From the NCBI GenBank assembly GCA_020310875.1, contig CM035408.1, positions 148,466,907 through 148,530,906 on the forward strand: a DNA stretch of 64,000 nucleotides. The letters run 5' to 3'. The notes under the pieces were generated by a model. The model was not told the DNA's origin and ran no database searches. It saw nothing but the letters and a program-made list of their open reading frames with translations. The DNA is from Ceratopteris richardii. Its lineage: Eukaryota; Streptophyta; Polypodiopsida; Polypodiales; Pteridaceae. Numbering within the stretch: position 1 is the first letter of the stretch; each line of letters opens with the position of its first letter. Both the position numbers and the translations under genes were made by a program. Below, piece after piece: positions 33,640 to 44,100 of this stretch.

Positions 33640-34469
33640 GTTTTTGTGATTTCTTTTCATCTTTGTCTTCCCTCTTCGATTGTGCAGAATTAGAAGATTT
33701 TTGCTTACTAATTGAAGAGCTTCATTTTCCTTTGCCCTTTTGACTAGCCAAGAAAGGCTTGATCTGCAACACGCATAATGGACCTGTTCTACCTGGACTG
33801 ATCTTCCTACAACATATCAGAGACTAACTTCTCAAATGCCAAGGCATTTGGATTGCCTTTCATCATCAAAGCAAAACTCTGATATGAATCAGGAAGACCA
33901 TTCAGAACAGTCTACACAAGTGAGCTATCTGGTACAACCTCATCAGTAGAAATCAATTGTTCCTTCAAGTGTTTCATCTTTGTTAGAAAACTTTCCATAG
34001 AATCACCTTCATTCATGTGCTCACTCTCCAACTGTTTTTGGAGATACGCAAGACGAGCCTCATTCCTAGCTTGGTACAATGTGGTAAGTGTATCCCAAGC
34101 ATCCTTAGCTATTTTGCAAGAGCAAATGTGAGGAATAATGGCACGTTTGACAGACAAGGCTATCAATGCATGTGTCTGGGCATCTCTGCCATCCCAACAA
34201 ATTTTCTCTATAGTAGGTGTAGTAGAAACCGTAGCAAAAATAGGAATATGCAGAATATCATCATCTTCGACACCTTCTGCATCAGCTTCAGTACCTGTAG
34301 TTGTAATAGTTGCAAGTGTGATAGGACGTTTTTCAACACCCTTCACAATGTTCCACAGTCCTTTTGCAACCAATACATGTCGCATCATATAAGACCACAA
34401 CGGGTAGTTGGTACCATCCAACTTATCCTCAATAGCCAACATACGAAATACATCACTGCTTTCAGCCAT
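33640..34469 (-). pseudogene. Element D: gag
   Basis: From the ATG at 34469 (MAESSDVFRMLAIEDKLDGT): a UBN2-type Copia gag with NYPLWSYMMRHVLVAKGLWN, then AKDAWDTLTTLYQARNEARL, LQKQLESEHMNEGDSMESFL and TKMKHLKEQL. The frame stops at 33912. The C-terminal part up to the zinc knuckle (33640-33911) is present but frameshifted, with a Lys/Ser-rich linker. Confidence 0.8.
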
Positions 34470-34810
34470 GGCCGGTGACTAAAATACCTTGATGCAAAAA
34501 ATTGATTGTAACTCAAAACGTTGAACAGAACTACCCATACGAATTCTGCTAAACTTGTAGCAGACTTCAAGATGCTTATACTGTCGAATCCAAACTAGTA
34601 TATACCTTTGGAACAAAAAGATGAAATAGCCTACACAAGCGCTATGATAGTGCGTTTGGAGGTTGAAACGAGCTCAGATCGCGATTTCGACACCACACAA
34701 CAAAGCTCTTTTGATGTTTGAAACACGCTAAGTATGCTCACCAAAATTCATGTGATTCTCAGACTGCAACCGGAGGAGTGTCAACGATGCCCTAGATGAA
34801 GCGGCGACCT

Positions 34811-34822
34811 GCTCTGATACCA
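34811..34822 (-). promoter_or_regulatory. Element D primer binding site (tRNA-iMet)
   Basis: The minus strand reads TGGTATCAGAGC, the classic Copia primer site complementary to initiator tRNA-Met. It is two bases inside the 5' LTR. Confidence 0.9.
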
Positions 34823-34824
34823 AT

Positions 34825-35054
34825 TGTTGGAGTTAGACGTCTGCGGAAGAACACGAATAGCACAAGGAAGAAGAAGAAGCTTGGAGCACAACACACAATA
34901 GAGGATTGTATTACTAGAGAATGTACAAAGATAAGTAGCCCATTAGGGCAATAGGCGTATATACAAGCCGAGGGAAAAAACCTCCTAAAGAGGGAAAAAA
35001 GTGCCCCGGCAGTCCTAGTGTGTTCACACACATCACTACCTAAATATATCAACA
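34825..35054 (-). repeat. Element D 5' LTR
   Basis: A 230-bp LTR (TGTTGG...CAACA on the plus strand) paired with 30192-30421 and followed by the second AGAAA at 35055-35059. Confidence 0.9.
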
Positions 35055-35059
35055 AGAAA

Positions 35060-35935
35060 TTGAAGACATAAAAGAATATCAAAACTTGGTAGGTAGCTTG
35101 ATATATGTTATTCATACAAAGGTAGACATCTCATATAGTGTGGGAGTGCTTAGTCAATTCATGAACTCACCGAGAAGACCACACATGGATGCAGCAAAGA
35201 GAGTACTTAAGTATCTCAAACGTACAATCAACGAAGGTATATTCTATCCTGACTCTTTAGATTTGGATATCAAAATCTATTCACATGCAGATTGGGCAGA
35301 AGCTAAGGATGATAGAAGAAGTACTTCTGCTTACTTAGCATTTGCAAGTTCAAAGCTATGTCATGGAGTTCCAAGAAGCAACCAATAGTTGCTTTATCCT
35401 CGGCTGAAGCAGATTATAGAGGTTTGACCATAGAAACTCAAGAGGAAATATGGTTAAAGGCATTGTATATAGATTTGGGACTTGTGAGTTCCAAACCTCA
35501 CATATTTGGAGATGATGTAAGTTCCATGCATCTAGCGACAAACCCTATTTTCCATGCGAGAACCAAACACATCGAGGTTCATTACCACTTCATCAGGTAG
35601 AATCTCATGGCAAAGGAGATTGACATTTCTTTTGTTCCAACCAAAAAGCAAGTAGCAGATATGATGACGAAGGCACTTGATGGAATAAAGCTTTGTAGAT
35701 TCAAAGCTATGGCAGGTATTCAACCACAACAAACCCTATTTTCCATGCGAGAACCAAAAACATAGAGGTTCATTACCACTTCATCAGGGAGAATCTCATG
35801 GCAAAGGAGATTGACATTTCTTTTGTTCCAACTGAAAAGCAAGTAGTAGATATGATGACAAAGGCACTTGATGGAATAAAGCTTTGTAGATTCAAAGCTA
35901 TGGCAAGTATTCAACCTATCAGAGAATGAAGACTC
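35060..35935 (+). pseudogene. Copia E: RT end and RNase H, with a tandem duplication
   Basis: Resumes the E frame after the AGAAA duplication: EYQNLVGSLIYVIHTKVDIS, MDAAKRVLKYLKRTINEGIF, YSHADWAEAKDDRRSTSAYL, AEADYRGLTIETQEEIWLK and RTKHIEVHYHFIR, all Copia RNase H hallmarks. A frame change lies near 35360-35385 and a TAG follows FIR. The terminal stretch is present twice (35538-35728 and 35729 to about 35919). The second copy restores a Glu codon (GAG) in place of the TAG. The tail VADMMTKALDGIKL normally ends the polyprotein. Confidence 0.85.
35538..35919 (+). repeat. Tandem 191-bp duplication inside Copia E
   Basis: Both copies start ACAAACCCTATTTTCCATGC and end near ATTCAACC. They differ at several single bases, so the duplication is old. 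It duplicates the last part of the RNase H domain. Confidence 0.9.
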
Positions 35936-35948
35936 AAGCATAATTTAG

Positions 35949-35961
35949 CTTGAGGGGGAGT
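35949..35961 (+). promoter_or_regulatory. Copia E polypurine tract
   Basis: GCTTGAGGGGGAG precedes the TGTTCG start of the 3' LTR, as expected for a plus-strand Copia element. Confidence 0.85.
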
Positions 35962-36449
35962 TGTTCGAACATCACGCTTACACTATGTTTGAGGTGTATT
36001 TGATCTACATCAAAGGCTATCGCGTCAAAGGAATATCTGTGGAGAGTTCTTTTTCTTATGTTCATTTACTGTATTTAAAAAAAAAAATTCATGGATCTTT
36101 TACCATTGTAAAAGTCTTGATCTTTACACATGCAAAAGTAGAAAAAGAGAACACAAATCCCACGAATATATGGTGGTTGATTTTTAATCAATCAAGCAAT
36201 CAATCACCTAAAAGTAGATCAAACTAGATCTTCACTTTTCCTAGATTGTAGGGAAGTGAATTGATTCCCTCCAACAACCATTCCCACCTTCATTTGAATT
36301 CAAAATCCACTTGTAGAAGTATTGGAGCACTTCTAGAGTCTACATAAAGACTTGAAATCACTTGTACAATACATGGAAGCAATATACATACACTTGTGAC
36401 CATCATTATCTTGCTCCTTTAATTTTTTGCATCATCTTCTTCGCCAACA
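35962..36449 (+). repeat. Copia E 3' LTR
   Basis: Starts TGTTCGAACATCACGC right after the purine tract and probably ends CGCCAACA at 36449, giving 488 bp with TGTT...AACA ends. The partner LTR is outside the window, so the right boundary is inferred from the ends alone. Confidence 0.7.
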
Positions 36450-37690
36450 GTAATCTTGCAGAGGATGTTGATCTCTCTCTAGAGCTCCAAATTTGATGAG
36501 GATGGCTCATTCAAAAGATATTAGTTCTAGTTTATGCCTATAAATTTTCATAGCATTTGGTTTAGTAGATTGGAAGAAATCTCAGTTTTTCTATCTAGGG
36601 ATCAATCTCTACGTATTCTTGACTCAAATAGGAGGTACCACTGTTGAGTGTCTGATTCATTCCTATAGCATATTTTGCTTATTCCTTATACTTTTGTGCA
36701 TTATATACACTCAACCCTATGTGTATCACTCCTATAAATATTTTTTCTAATTGTAATCATGCTAGTCGCTATGGGCATTTGAAGTTCATTGTCTCTTCCA
36801 TAGATAATAAGTCTTTTGAGCTAGTCAACATGCGAACCTATCTATTTTGTATCGACTCATTCTCCTTGATGCTCCAAAGTACATAGTGCATTTCTTTGTG
36901 CTTATCGCATGCCTATAAGGTCTATTTTAGTCTCCATAAGCTCAAGGGCGGATCTTGTGCCAGTTGGCTAGACCGAACTTCATCGCTTCGAAACACACTT
37001 TTCTACCTCCAACAAGCTTCTCCAAGTTCTTTCAAAAATAAAATAGTGAAACTCCGAAAATTTTTGTTTATTGAGAAGGAAAAGATGATATTGCCACTCT
37101 ATTGATGCGCTAATATTTTTCTCCATAATTATCTCCTTTCCTATAACCGAATGCTCATTGGTGGCATTTCCATTAGCGTCATTGAAAGTATCCTCATGCA
37201 ACAAAGCAATGCTATCTCTAATCGAATCACCAAGTGGGATGATTGATTTTTCAATTGTCTAAAGATGTATTCACAATTTGTGATGCCGAATATTCTAGAA
37301 TTGAGTGAATGAGGTTGTGTGGAGTGAATTGAGGTCCTTCTTATATGGATTTGAGGGAAAATCTCCTTAGATGTGGGATAAAAGGACTCACATGAGAATG
37401 ATTCTAGACTTGGACAAAACGGTGGAGCATGGAACTGTCAACACCCCTTCTCCATGTGATGACTCTTTTGTTTTTTATGCGCCGAACTAGTGATATATGG
37501 GATCACTTAATTCATTGGTTGTTAGGATCTTCAAACATATGGGATCCTTAGACTTAACTTGGACATATGGCATCCAAATGTGGGACATATGCCATCCCTT
37601 GGGTTTTAGTTCCATAAATGTCACTCTACGAGAATGGGAATACCAATGTTAGGATATCTACCTTATAAATTTCCATGTGTGGAGACATGA
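36450..37690. other. Unassigned non-coding interval
   Basis: No coding signal or structured repeat was recognised. The sequence is AT-rich with short open frames that look accidental. It may be decayed transposon or original host spacer DNA between elements E and C. Confidence 0.5.
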
Positions 37691-37699
37691 GGTTGGCAT

Positions 37700-37815
37700 G
37701 ATGACAATGATCAAGTAGAATGCATGAGTGCATGAGTGAGAAGAACACAAGCATGCACATACATACACACACAGGTGCACACAAAGCAAGACAAACAATA
37801 GAACAAGGGAATATT
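37700..37815 (-). repeat. Relic LTR fragment related to elements A and B
   Basis: The plus strand reads GAGTGAGAAGAACACAAGCA, then CATACACACACAGGTGCACAC and AAGCAAGACAAACAATAGAA. This closely follows the microsatellite-containing segment of the A and B LTRs (GAGTGAGAAGCACACAAACA..., ...GCAAGACAAAGAGTGAGAA). Flanking sequence is too diverged to set the ends. Confidence 0.55.
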
Positions 37816-38331
37816 GTATTTCTCTAATTTCATAATACAATGAGGTTCATGTTGTCAGCCATGAGCTTTCTTCTCTATGCATGTGAACACCTCTAATGTG
37901 AAGGGAAATCTATCCAAAACTCTTATCCTCTTTTGATTGTTCAAAAAGGCTTTCTATCTTTCATAATAATACACCAATAGAATGAGAAAGTCCCCACACT
38001 TCCAATTTCTTATCTGTGAGTTTGTTTTAGAGAGAACCACTCTCTCTCTCTTTCTCTCTCTCCACTTTATCTATACCATACATCATGTGTAAATTCTTCT
38101 GCTTATCGTGAGTGAAGATTCACACACGTTTCTCACACGGTAGAAATTGTTCAAAGTATACATTTTTCATTATTTTTTTCGTTTGAATGATGTAACATGG
38201 TTGAATTGTCTTCTATATTTATACAATGTATCTACTCTTTCATCATAGCCAATGATCATAGGTAATTTTTAGCTATAATCACTTTGAGGAAGAGAGACGA
38301 ATAGCTTTTAATGATTTATAATCACTCCTAG

Positions 38332-38334
<3 letters not shown>

Positions 38335-38388
<54 letters not shown>
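38335..38388. repeat. (AT)n microsatellite
   Basis: About 54 bp of AT dinucleotides in the unassigned stretch 37816-38581. That stretch also has a CT-rich patch at about 38038-38070 and no gene. Confidence 0.9.
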
Positions 38389-38391
<3 letters not shown>

Positions 38392-38581
38392 CTTCAAGTT
38401 CCCATGGGATTAGACACTACCCTGTTTCTTGAGTGGGAAGACCTTCCCATCCAATAAATCCTTGAAATAAAACATTGTTGTAAGCAGTAGACACTACCAC
38501 AGTGAGTCACTTTGGTAAGACCTCTCCATCATCACTAAGAAATCTCTAGATAAGTTTAATAGGCAAGTTGTTCACACATGG

Positions 38582-39230
38582 TGTTGGAAGCAGCCAGAGG
38601 CACAGACGCCACGGAAGCATGTAAAGACGGAGCAGGGAGCCAGGCGGATCAATTTTCCAAACAAATATATTTCTTATTTATTCTTCAAACATTCAACAGT
38701 GATTGTTATCACTAATTGTAACATATGTATCATAGAAAACCCCATTTTGTAATCCATAGCTCCATTTTGTGCAAGCCGAGGAGTCCTCGAGCTTGAGGAG
38801 CTTAGGTAGAATGCTCGTACCAATTTTCGTTATTTTTAGACATCGTTTACCCTTCCAAATAGCCTCTAGGACCTATTTTTTAACTAGGCCGGTCACTAGA
38901 TGTGAAACCGGTCAAAACTAGTCTAGAAACTATAAAAAGAGCTAGAGAGCTCATTTTTGAGGTTGGTTCATTTTGGTTAGTGTGAGCAAAGAGCTAGTTT
39001 GAGCTTGTAAGAGTATTCTTGAGTAATAGAACTAATTTCCTACCTTCCATTGTGTCTTGCTTGTCTCTTCATTGTGTGTGTGCATGTGTGTGTGCATCTT
39101 TGTGCTTCTCACCTTCACTCTCACATCATCTCACGTTCACGATCTTCATATCACTCCTACCTCTCCCACGGATTGACATTAAGGAGGTGAAGCTTCTTAA
39201 CGTGGTACTTACCATTGTGCTAGAGCAACA
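38582..39230 (+). repeat. Element C 5' LTR
   Basis: 649 bp, TGTTGGAAGC...GAGCAACA. The left edge is inferred from the TGTTGG start; the right edge is fixed by the primer site seven bases downstream. It shares core blocks with the LTRs of A and B (CTCCATTTTGTGCAAGCC, AACTAGGCCGG, TATAAAAAGAGCTAGAG) but is otherwise diverged. Confidence 0.8.
38930..38938 (+). promoter_or_regulatory. TATA box in element C 5' LTR
   Basis: CTATAAAAAGAGCTAGAGAG matches the conserved promoter block of the A and B LTRs. Transcription would start a short distance downstream. Confidence 0.7.
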
Positions 39231-39237
39231 CCAAATT

Positions 39238-39259
39238 TGGCGCCGTTGCCGGGGATCGA
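39238..39259 (+). promoter_or_regulatory. Element C primer binding site (tRNA-Asp)
   Basis: TGGCGCCGTTGCCGGGGATC, complementary to the 3' end of plant tRNA-Asp including CCA. The same site is used by elements A and B. Confidence 0.9.
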
Positions 39260-39609
39260 GTCTAGGACGAATGTGTGATGGTAAGAGTATAGCAAGAAGT
39301 GGCGTTGGAAGGTAAAAATTTCAGTTTTTTGTTGTTGTTTTTACTTAGTTTTTAGTGTTTTTCACCTTCCCCATACTCCATCTTCATCATCGCATCATCA
39401 TCTCCATTTCCAAAAAAATCAGAAAATTCACCATATCCACCCATTCACCTCATTTCCCCTCATTTGTGCATGCGAGAGAGCGAGAGAGAGTCTTTGCGCT
39501 TGTATGTGCTTGTGTTTTCTTGAGTTTTCTTGCAGGTACAGAGCTTCAGAGCATCAGGAAAGCTTCCAAAAGGTAAAACATGTACTTTCTGTCAGAAATT
39601 TCCGAGTGT

Positions 39610-40320
39610 GGCGGACCATCGCGATGGTCTGCAACTTTCGGATTTTGAGGTAGGCGACCACACCACGAGGTAGGCGATCCCTGCGCATACAAGGAACCAT
39701 ATTTGCATTTCAAAAATTCGTTGTTTGGTGGACCATCGCGATTGGCTCGGACCATCGCGATTGTGTCGCACCATTGCGATAGGCTCACGCCATCGCGACG
39801 GCTCGGCCGGACCATCGCGACGGTTCGCTTTTTCGGACCATCGCGACGGTTCACTTGAGCCATCGCGACGGTCCACTTGGACCATCGTGATTGTTCAGCT
39901 GACCCCGGACCATCGCGATTGGCTCACGCCATCGCCACGACAGTGCCACGTGTCACGATAGACCATCATGACGGTTCATTTTTGGACCATCGCGACAGCC
40001 CAAAATTGGACCATCGCGATTGGCTCAAGCCATCGCATCGCGGACCATCGCGACGGTTCACTTCGGACCATCGCGATTGTCCACCTTTGACCGTTGACCG
40101 CGTCATCGCGATTGCCCGCCTGATCACGCCATCGCGACGGTTCATTTTTCGGACCATCGCGACGGTTCGACCTCACGCCATCGCGATCGTTCACTTCGGG
40201 CCATCGCGACGGTTCACCTTTTCGCGCCATCGCGATTGTCCAAATTCCACGCCATCGCGACGGTTCGCTTGGACCATCGCGACGGTCCCAGACCATCGCG
40301 ATTGCTCACCCCCATCGCAA
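39610..40320 (+). repeat. Leader array of ATCGCGA repeats (element C)
   Basis: About twenty exact ATCGCGA cores plus several one-base variants, in units such as GGACCATCGCGACGGTTCAC or GGACCATCGCGATTGGCTC, spaced at roughly 20-40 bp. The unit CCATCGCGATGG is palindromic. The array lies in the untranslated leader, as in element A, but the flanks of the core are different. Open frames through it (Asp-His-Arg-Asp repeats and similar) look accidental. Confidence 0.85.
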
Positions 40321-41154
40321 ATTTTGGACTCCAATTTTTGACCAATTTTGAGGGTATTTTTGAAAAATTTTTGGACCATTAGACTCATAGGAGACCCCTT
40401 AGCTCATATTTGAAGGAAAACTTGACTGTCAGTTTTTACCCCCCAGGGCCTGAACGCTCATAACTTTTTCATCCGAAGTCCGTTTTTTGAGCTTAATAGC
40501 GCGTTAGAAAGCTTGCGACGAGTACTACGTGACCTCAACTGTTTTTTTCATAAAGGATACATCTATTTTTAGATAAACTATTTTGAGGTTCACCTAGTTT
40601 GGGACTAGGAAGCCAGGGGGCACACATTGAAAATTTTGGGCAAAAAGGGAAGGGATTAAAAGGTGTATATGCTCAAGTGTTTGATCATCTTGTGAATTGG
40701 TCTAACATTGGAATTTTCCAGGTCTAGCAAAGGCAATCAAAGGCAAGCAAGCAAGGCAGTGAAGACAGCAGGGCTTGGGAAGCACGGCTTCTTGGGCAAC
40801 AGGGCATCAGAGCAACAGAAAAGCCGACTCGAGGTTGGAAGATTACTCAACCCCCTCAGTCAATTCTTAGCTTAGGCTAAACGGTAGTTGTGGATTAACG
40901 ACGATAGGAACGCCTCAAGTTCAAGATACTTAATTCTTTCAAGTTTAAGGCTACAAGTAAAGGTGTGTGACGAAAACCTAAAGGAAAGAACCTAAGTCTG
41001 ACGGAACGAGAACTCAAAATCATAACGGAAAGTCGAATTCCTGACGCATATATTAAGACAAGAATCCAAAGAAAATTAAAAAAGAATTAAGAAAGTAATA
41101 ACAAAGAACTATTGACGATCTAAGCGTGCACTGAGTGAGCAAGGAAGAAAATTA

Positions 41155-44100
41155 ATGAACCTTAGATCGGGGAAACATATAGGTAAGTCGGACAGAAGAA
41201 GCCTTAGATCATCAGAGGCTAGTGTGAGAACCACCGCTCGATCTTGGGCTCAGCAATTGAATAGTAGTTATCCCTACGAGTTGAGCTCAAAATCAAGTGA
41301 ATCAGAAATGGCATTTAGCACAGACAGACCAGAAGGAGGGTCTCATATCGCATACCTAGAAAAACCAGAAGGACCCTATAGAACGCAATTAGAGTTTCTC
41401 CAAACCAACCGATTAGGTGCTCGCATCTATGAGGATGGTTTGCAGAGGCAAGTGGTGCAACTGCACAACCCTGATCAACCCATTGGATTGGAGAGACCAG
41501 TGGTAAAATTTGAGAGAGACGCTTACATAGACAAAGAAGGAACCATGTACGTTCTAAGTACACAGCCAAACGATACTAATGAGTTTGGCACAATTCAATT
41601 AGAGAAGGAAATGAAATTTCAAGGAAAAGAGCCGTTAGAAGAACCTAGAACACCTAGAGGGAAATCCGTATTAACGAGAGTACTCATCCCAGAATGGATC
41701 CCTCAAGATAACAGGAGCACCGAGTTATTCGTAAACAAGGAGACAGATGAAGCCTTTTGGAGGTACAGAAAGGAAAACCCTGGTGAGGTAGGCATCATTA
41801 CAATTTATGAATTCAAGGACCCAGATACACCTGGAAAGGTTGTATACCTGGATGAGACTTCAGAAAGAGTCTTCATGGTGCCTGAGCGTGCTAAAAACAC
41901 ATACACATGGAGAGGTGAATTGATATTCCCTCCATCCAGAACAAACATGAATGCAAATCAACAAGGGGCAGGAACTTCCTCAGCCCATGGAAATCAAAGA
42001 CAAGGAAATAACGAAAGACCGGAAGTAAGCTTCAATCACCCCCTAGGGAGAGATAGAACAACCAAGAACACCAATAGCGCAGATAGACAAAGAGATCATG
42101 GAATACCAGGTGGTAGAGATGATTTTCCTCTACCTAGACCACGCGAACACGCAAGAGTATTGAGACCTACACAATTAGTAAAATCAATGAAAAATTACTT
42201 TGATGGGATAGGAGATCCCTATGACCATGTCGCAGAATTCAAGCAAGTACTAAGAGCAGAACAAGTCGAGGACATGTTCACGCAATACAATGCATTTGGA
42301 CTAACGTTAAAGAATACCGCTTTAACTTGGTTCCAACCTTTGCAACAAAGGCAATTCAGAGACATCCATCACTTTTTAGAGTCATTCATCACTGAATTCT
42401 CTAAAAGTGGGATTAGACACGACACGTCTTCGTTGATTCATAGCTTTAAACAAACCCCTCAGGAAACAGTAAGACTGGCAGGACGTAGGTTCAGACAATA
42501 TGTCGAACGATGTCCAATGCAAGAGCTACCCTCACAAGCTAAACAAGTATCACTGTTCCTAGATGGCTTGTTGAGCGCTAAACTACGCTCTTATGTGTAC
42601 CTAAAAGAACCCAGAACGCTAGAGGAGTGTGTAAGAATATGTATAGACATCGAGGATAACCTAGGAGATGAATTAGAACTCTCAAAGGTCTATAAAGACT
42701 CAGATTGTTCTTCTCTAGCATCCACAAAATTGTCGAATTCGATAGAGGACCTAGCAGAAAAAGTGGCCCAAAAACTAGGAGTTTCTAGCAAACAGGTGCC
42801 CAAGCTACCAACTAATGTACGTTGTTACACTTGTGGTGGAAATCATTTGGCAAATGTGTGCCCCAATGCACCTCAACCTCATGTCAACCCTAGTGGCCAA
42901 TATTGCACAATTGAGAGAAGATACACGAATCATACGGCTCAGGACTGCCCATACAACAAACAAACCGTGAGACATAACTACCCGCAAACATACCAGCAGC
43001 CAGGTAGGTATCAAGGCCAATACAATGCTCAAACTTATTACTATAGGCCTCCTCAGAACTACCCATACCAGGCTCAACAGAGACCTCAACCCGTCTTAGC
43101 TCAGCAGCCACCCCCACCAGCGAATGTCATCTCAGTCAAATACGCTGCTGCAGAAGAGAACCTAAGTAGGGCCTTAGTGCCTTCTTCACCCTTGATCACA
43201 GAAAGTGACCCGAACTCAAACAGTTTTGACTCTACTCATGTAACTAGTCCACCCGCTTATTACACGGAGTCACCAGAACATGTGGAGACATATCATTATG
43301 ATAGTCCTCCAATGGAACCTAGCTGGGAGCCAGACTATGCAAATGTGATGTACACAAACCCAAACCCAAACCCACGGCCCCAACTGAGACAACAGAGACC
43401 ACAGGGCCCTAGAGGACCATGCTTTAGGTGCCAAGGAGATCATTTCATAAAGGATTGCCCACATCCCCCAATAGCAAGGCAATCACAGTACTATAGCATC
43501 CAAGGCTTTTGTGCCGACTGTGGCAAAGAGCACATAATCAAAGATTGTCCTAAGAACCCAGTCAACACTACCAATGTGACACCGATCAACGTGATAGGTA
43601 TTGTAAACAACGCAGATGGATCCAACCCTACATACGTGCCTATCCAAGCTATAACCAGAGCCCAGGCGCTCTTACAAAACCAACAGCTTAATCAAGAGAA
43701 AGTAGCCGGAACTAGTGAAGTTGCAGAATTGAGTAGTAAAAAGACAAAATCTTGGAAAGATTCTAGAGAAAGGATAAAGAGAAAGTGGAGTAAAAAGATA
43801 AGTGAGCTGGAAGGAAGTTTAAGGGAATCTAGAGCCAAAATACAAGAATTGACTTCACAAGAATTAAACCAAGAAAACCCTGCTCAAGAATCAGGATCAG
43901 TCTTAGCGGAACCCATACCGGAAGATCTAGACATGATGTTTTGTGCATATCAGGCTAGAATAAAAGAGGGACCTCAGGTCACGGAAATGAGTAACAACTA
44001 CCCTCGAGCTGATCTAGAAATAGAAAGAACTAAACTATGCATGAAGATGGTAGAACTAGCACAAGCCTTGTTCGAAGCCTCTAGATATCTTAATTGGAAT

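Larger units (their letters stand above)
30192..35054 (-). mobile_element. Complete Ty1/Copia retrotransposon D, 4,863 bp
   Basis: LTRs at 30192-30421 and 34825-35054 are 230 bp each (TGTTGG...CAACA), flanked by AGAAA at 30187-30191 and 35055-35059. A tRNA-iMet primer site adjoins the right LTR, so the element points left. Inside on the minus strand are gag, protease, integrase, RT and RNase H in Copia order, split by frameshifts and stops. The LTRs differ at roughly 18 positions, far more than those of A or B. Inserted in the RT of element E. Confidence 0.95.
10776..36449 (+). mobile_element. Ty1/Copia retrotransposon E, heavily interrupted
   Basis: Collinear plus-strand Copia fragments occur at 10776-11346 (gag-pre-integrase), 28336-30191 (integrase core and most of RT) and 35060-35935 (RT end and RNase H). 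A purine-rich tract and a 3' LTR (35962-36449) follow. The gaps are exactly filled by element A (target duplication GCTAC) and element D (AGAAA), and the left side is cut by the CACTA element. Stop codons and a shift make it a dead copy. It is the oldest layer of the left nest. Its 5' LTR, gag and protease lie beyond the left edge of the window. Confidence 0.85.

Noticed and set aside
39877..40341. Arg/Asp/His-rich open frame through the element C leader array
   Set aside because: The peptide periodicity follows the DNA repeat, different frames on both strands are equally open, and no equivalent is conserved in element A.
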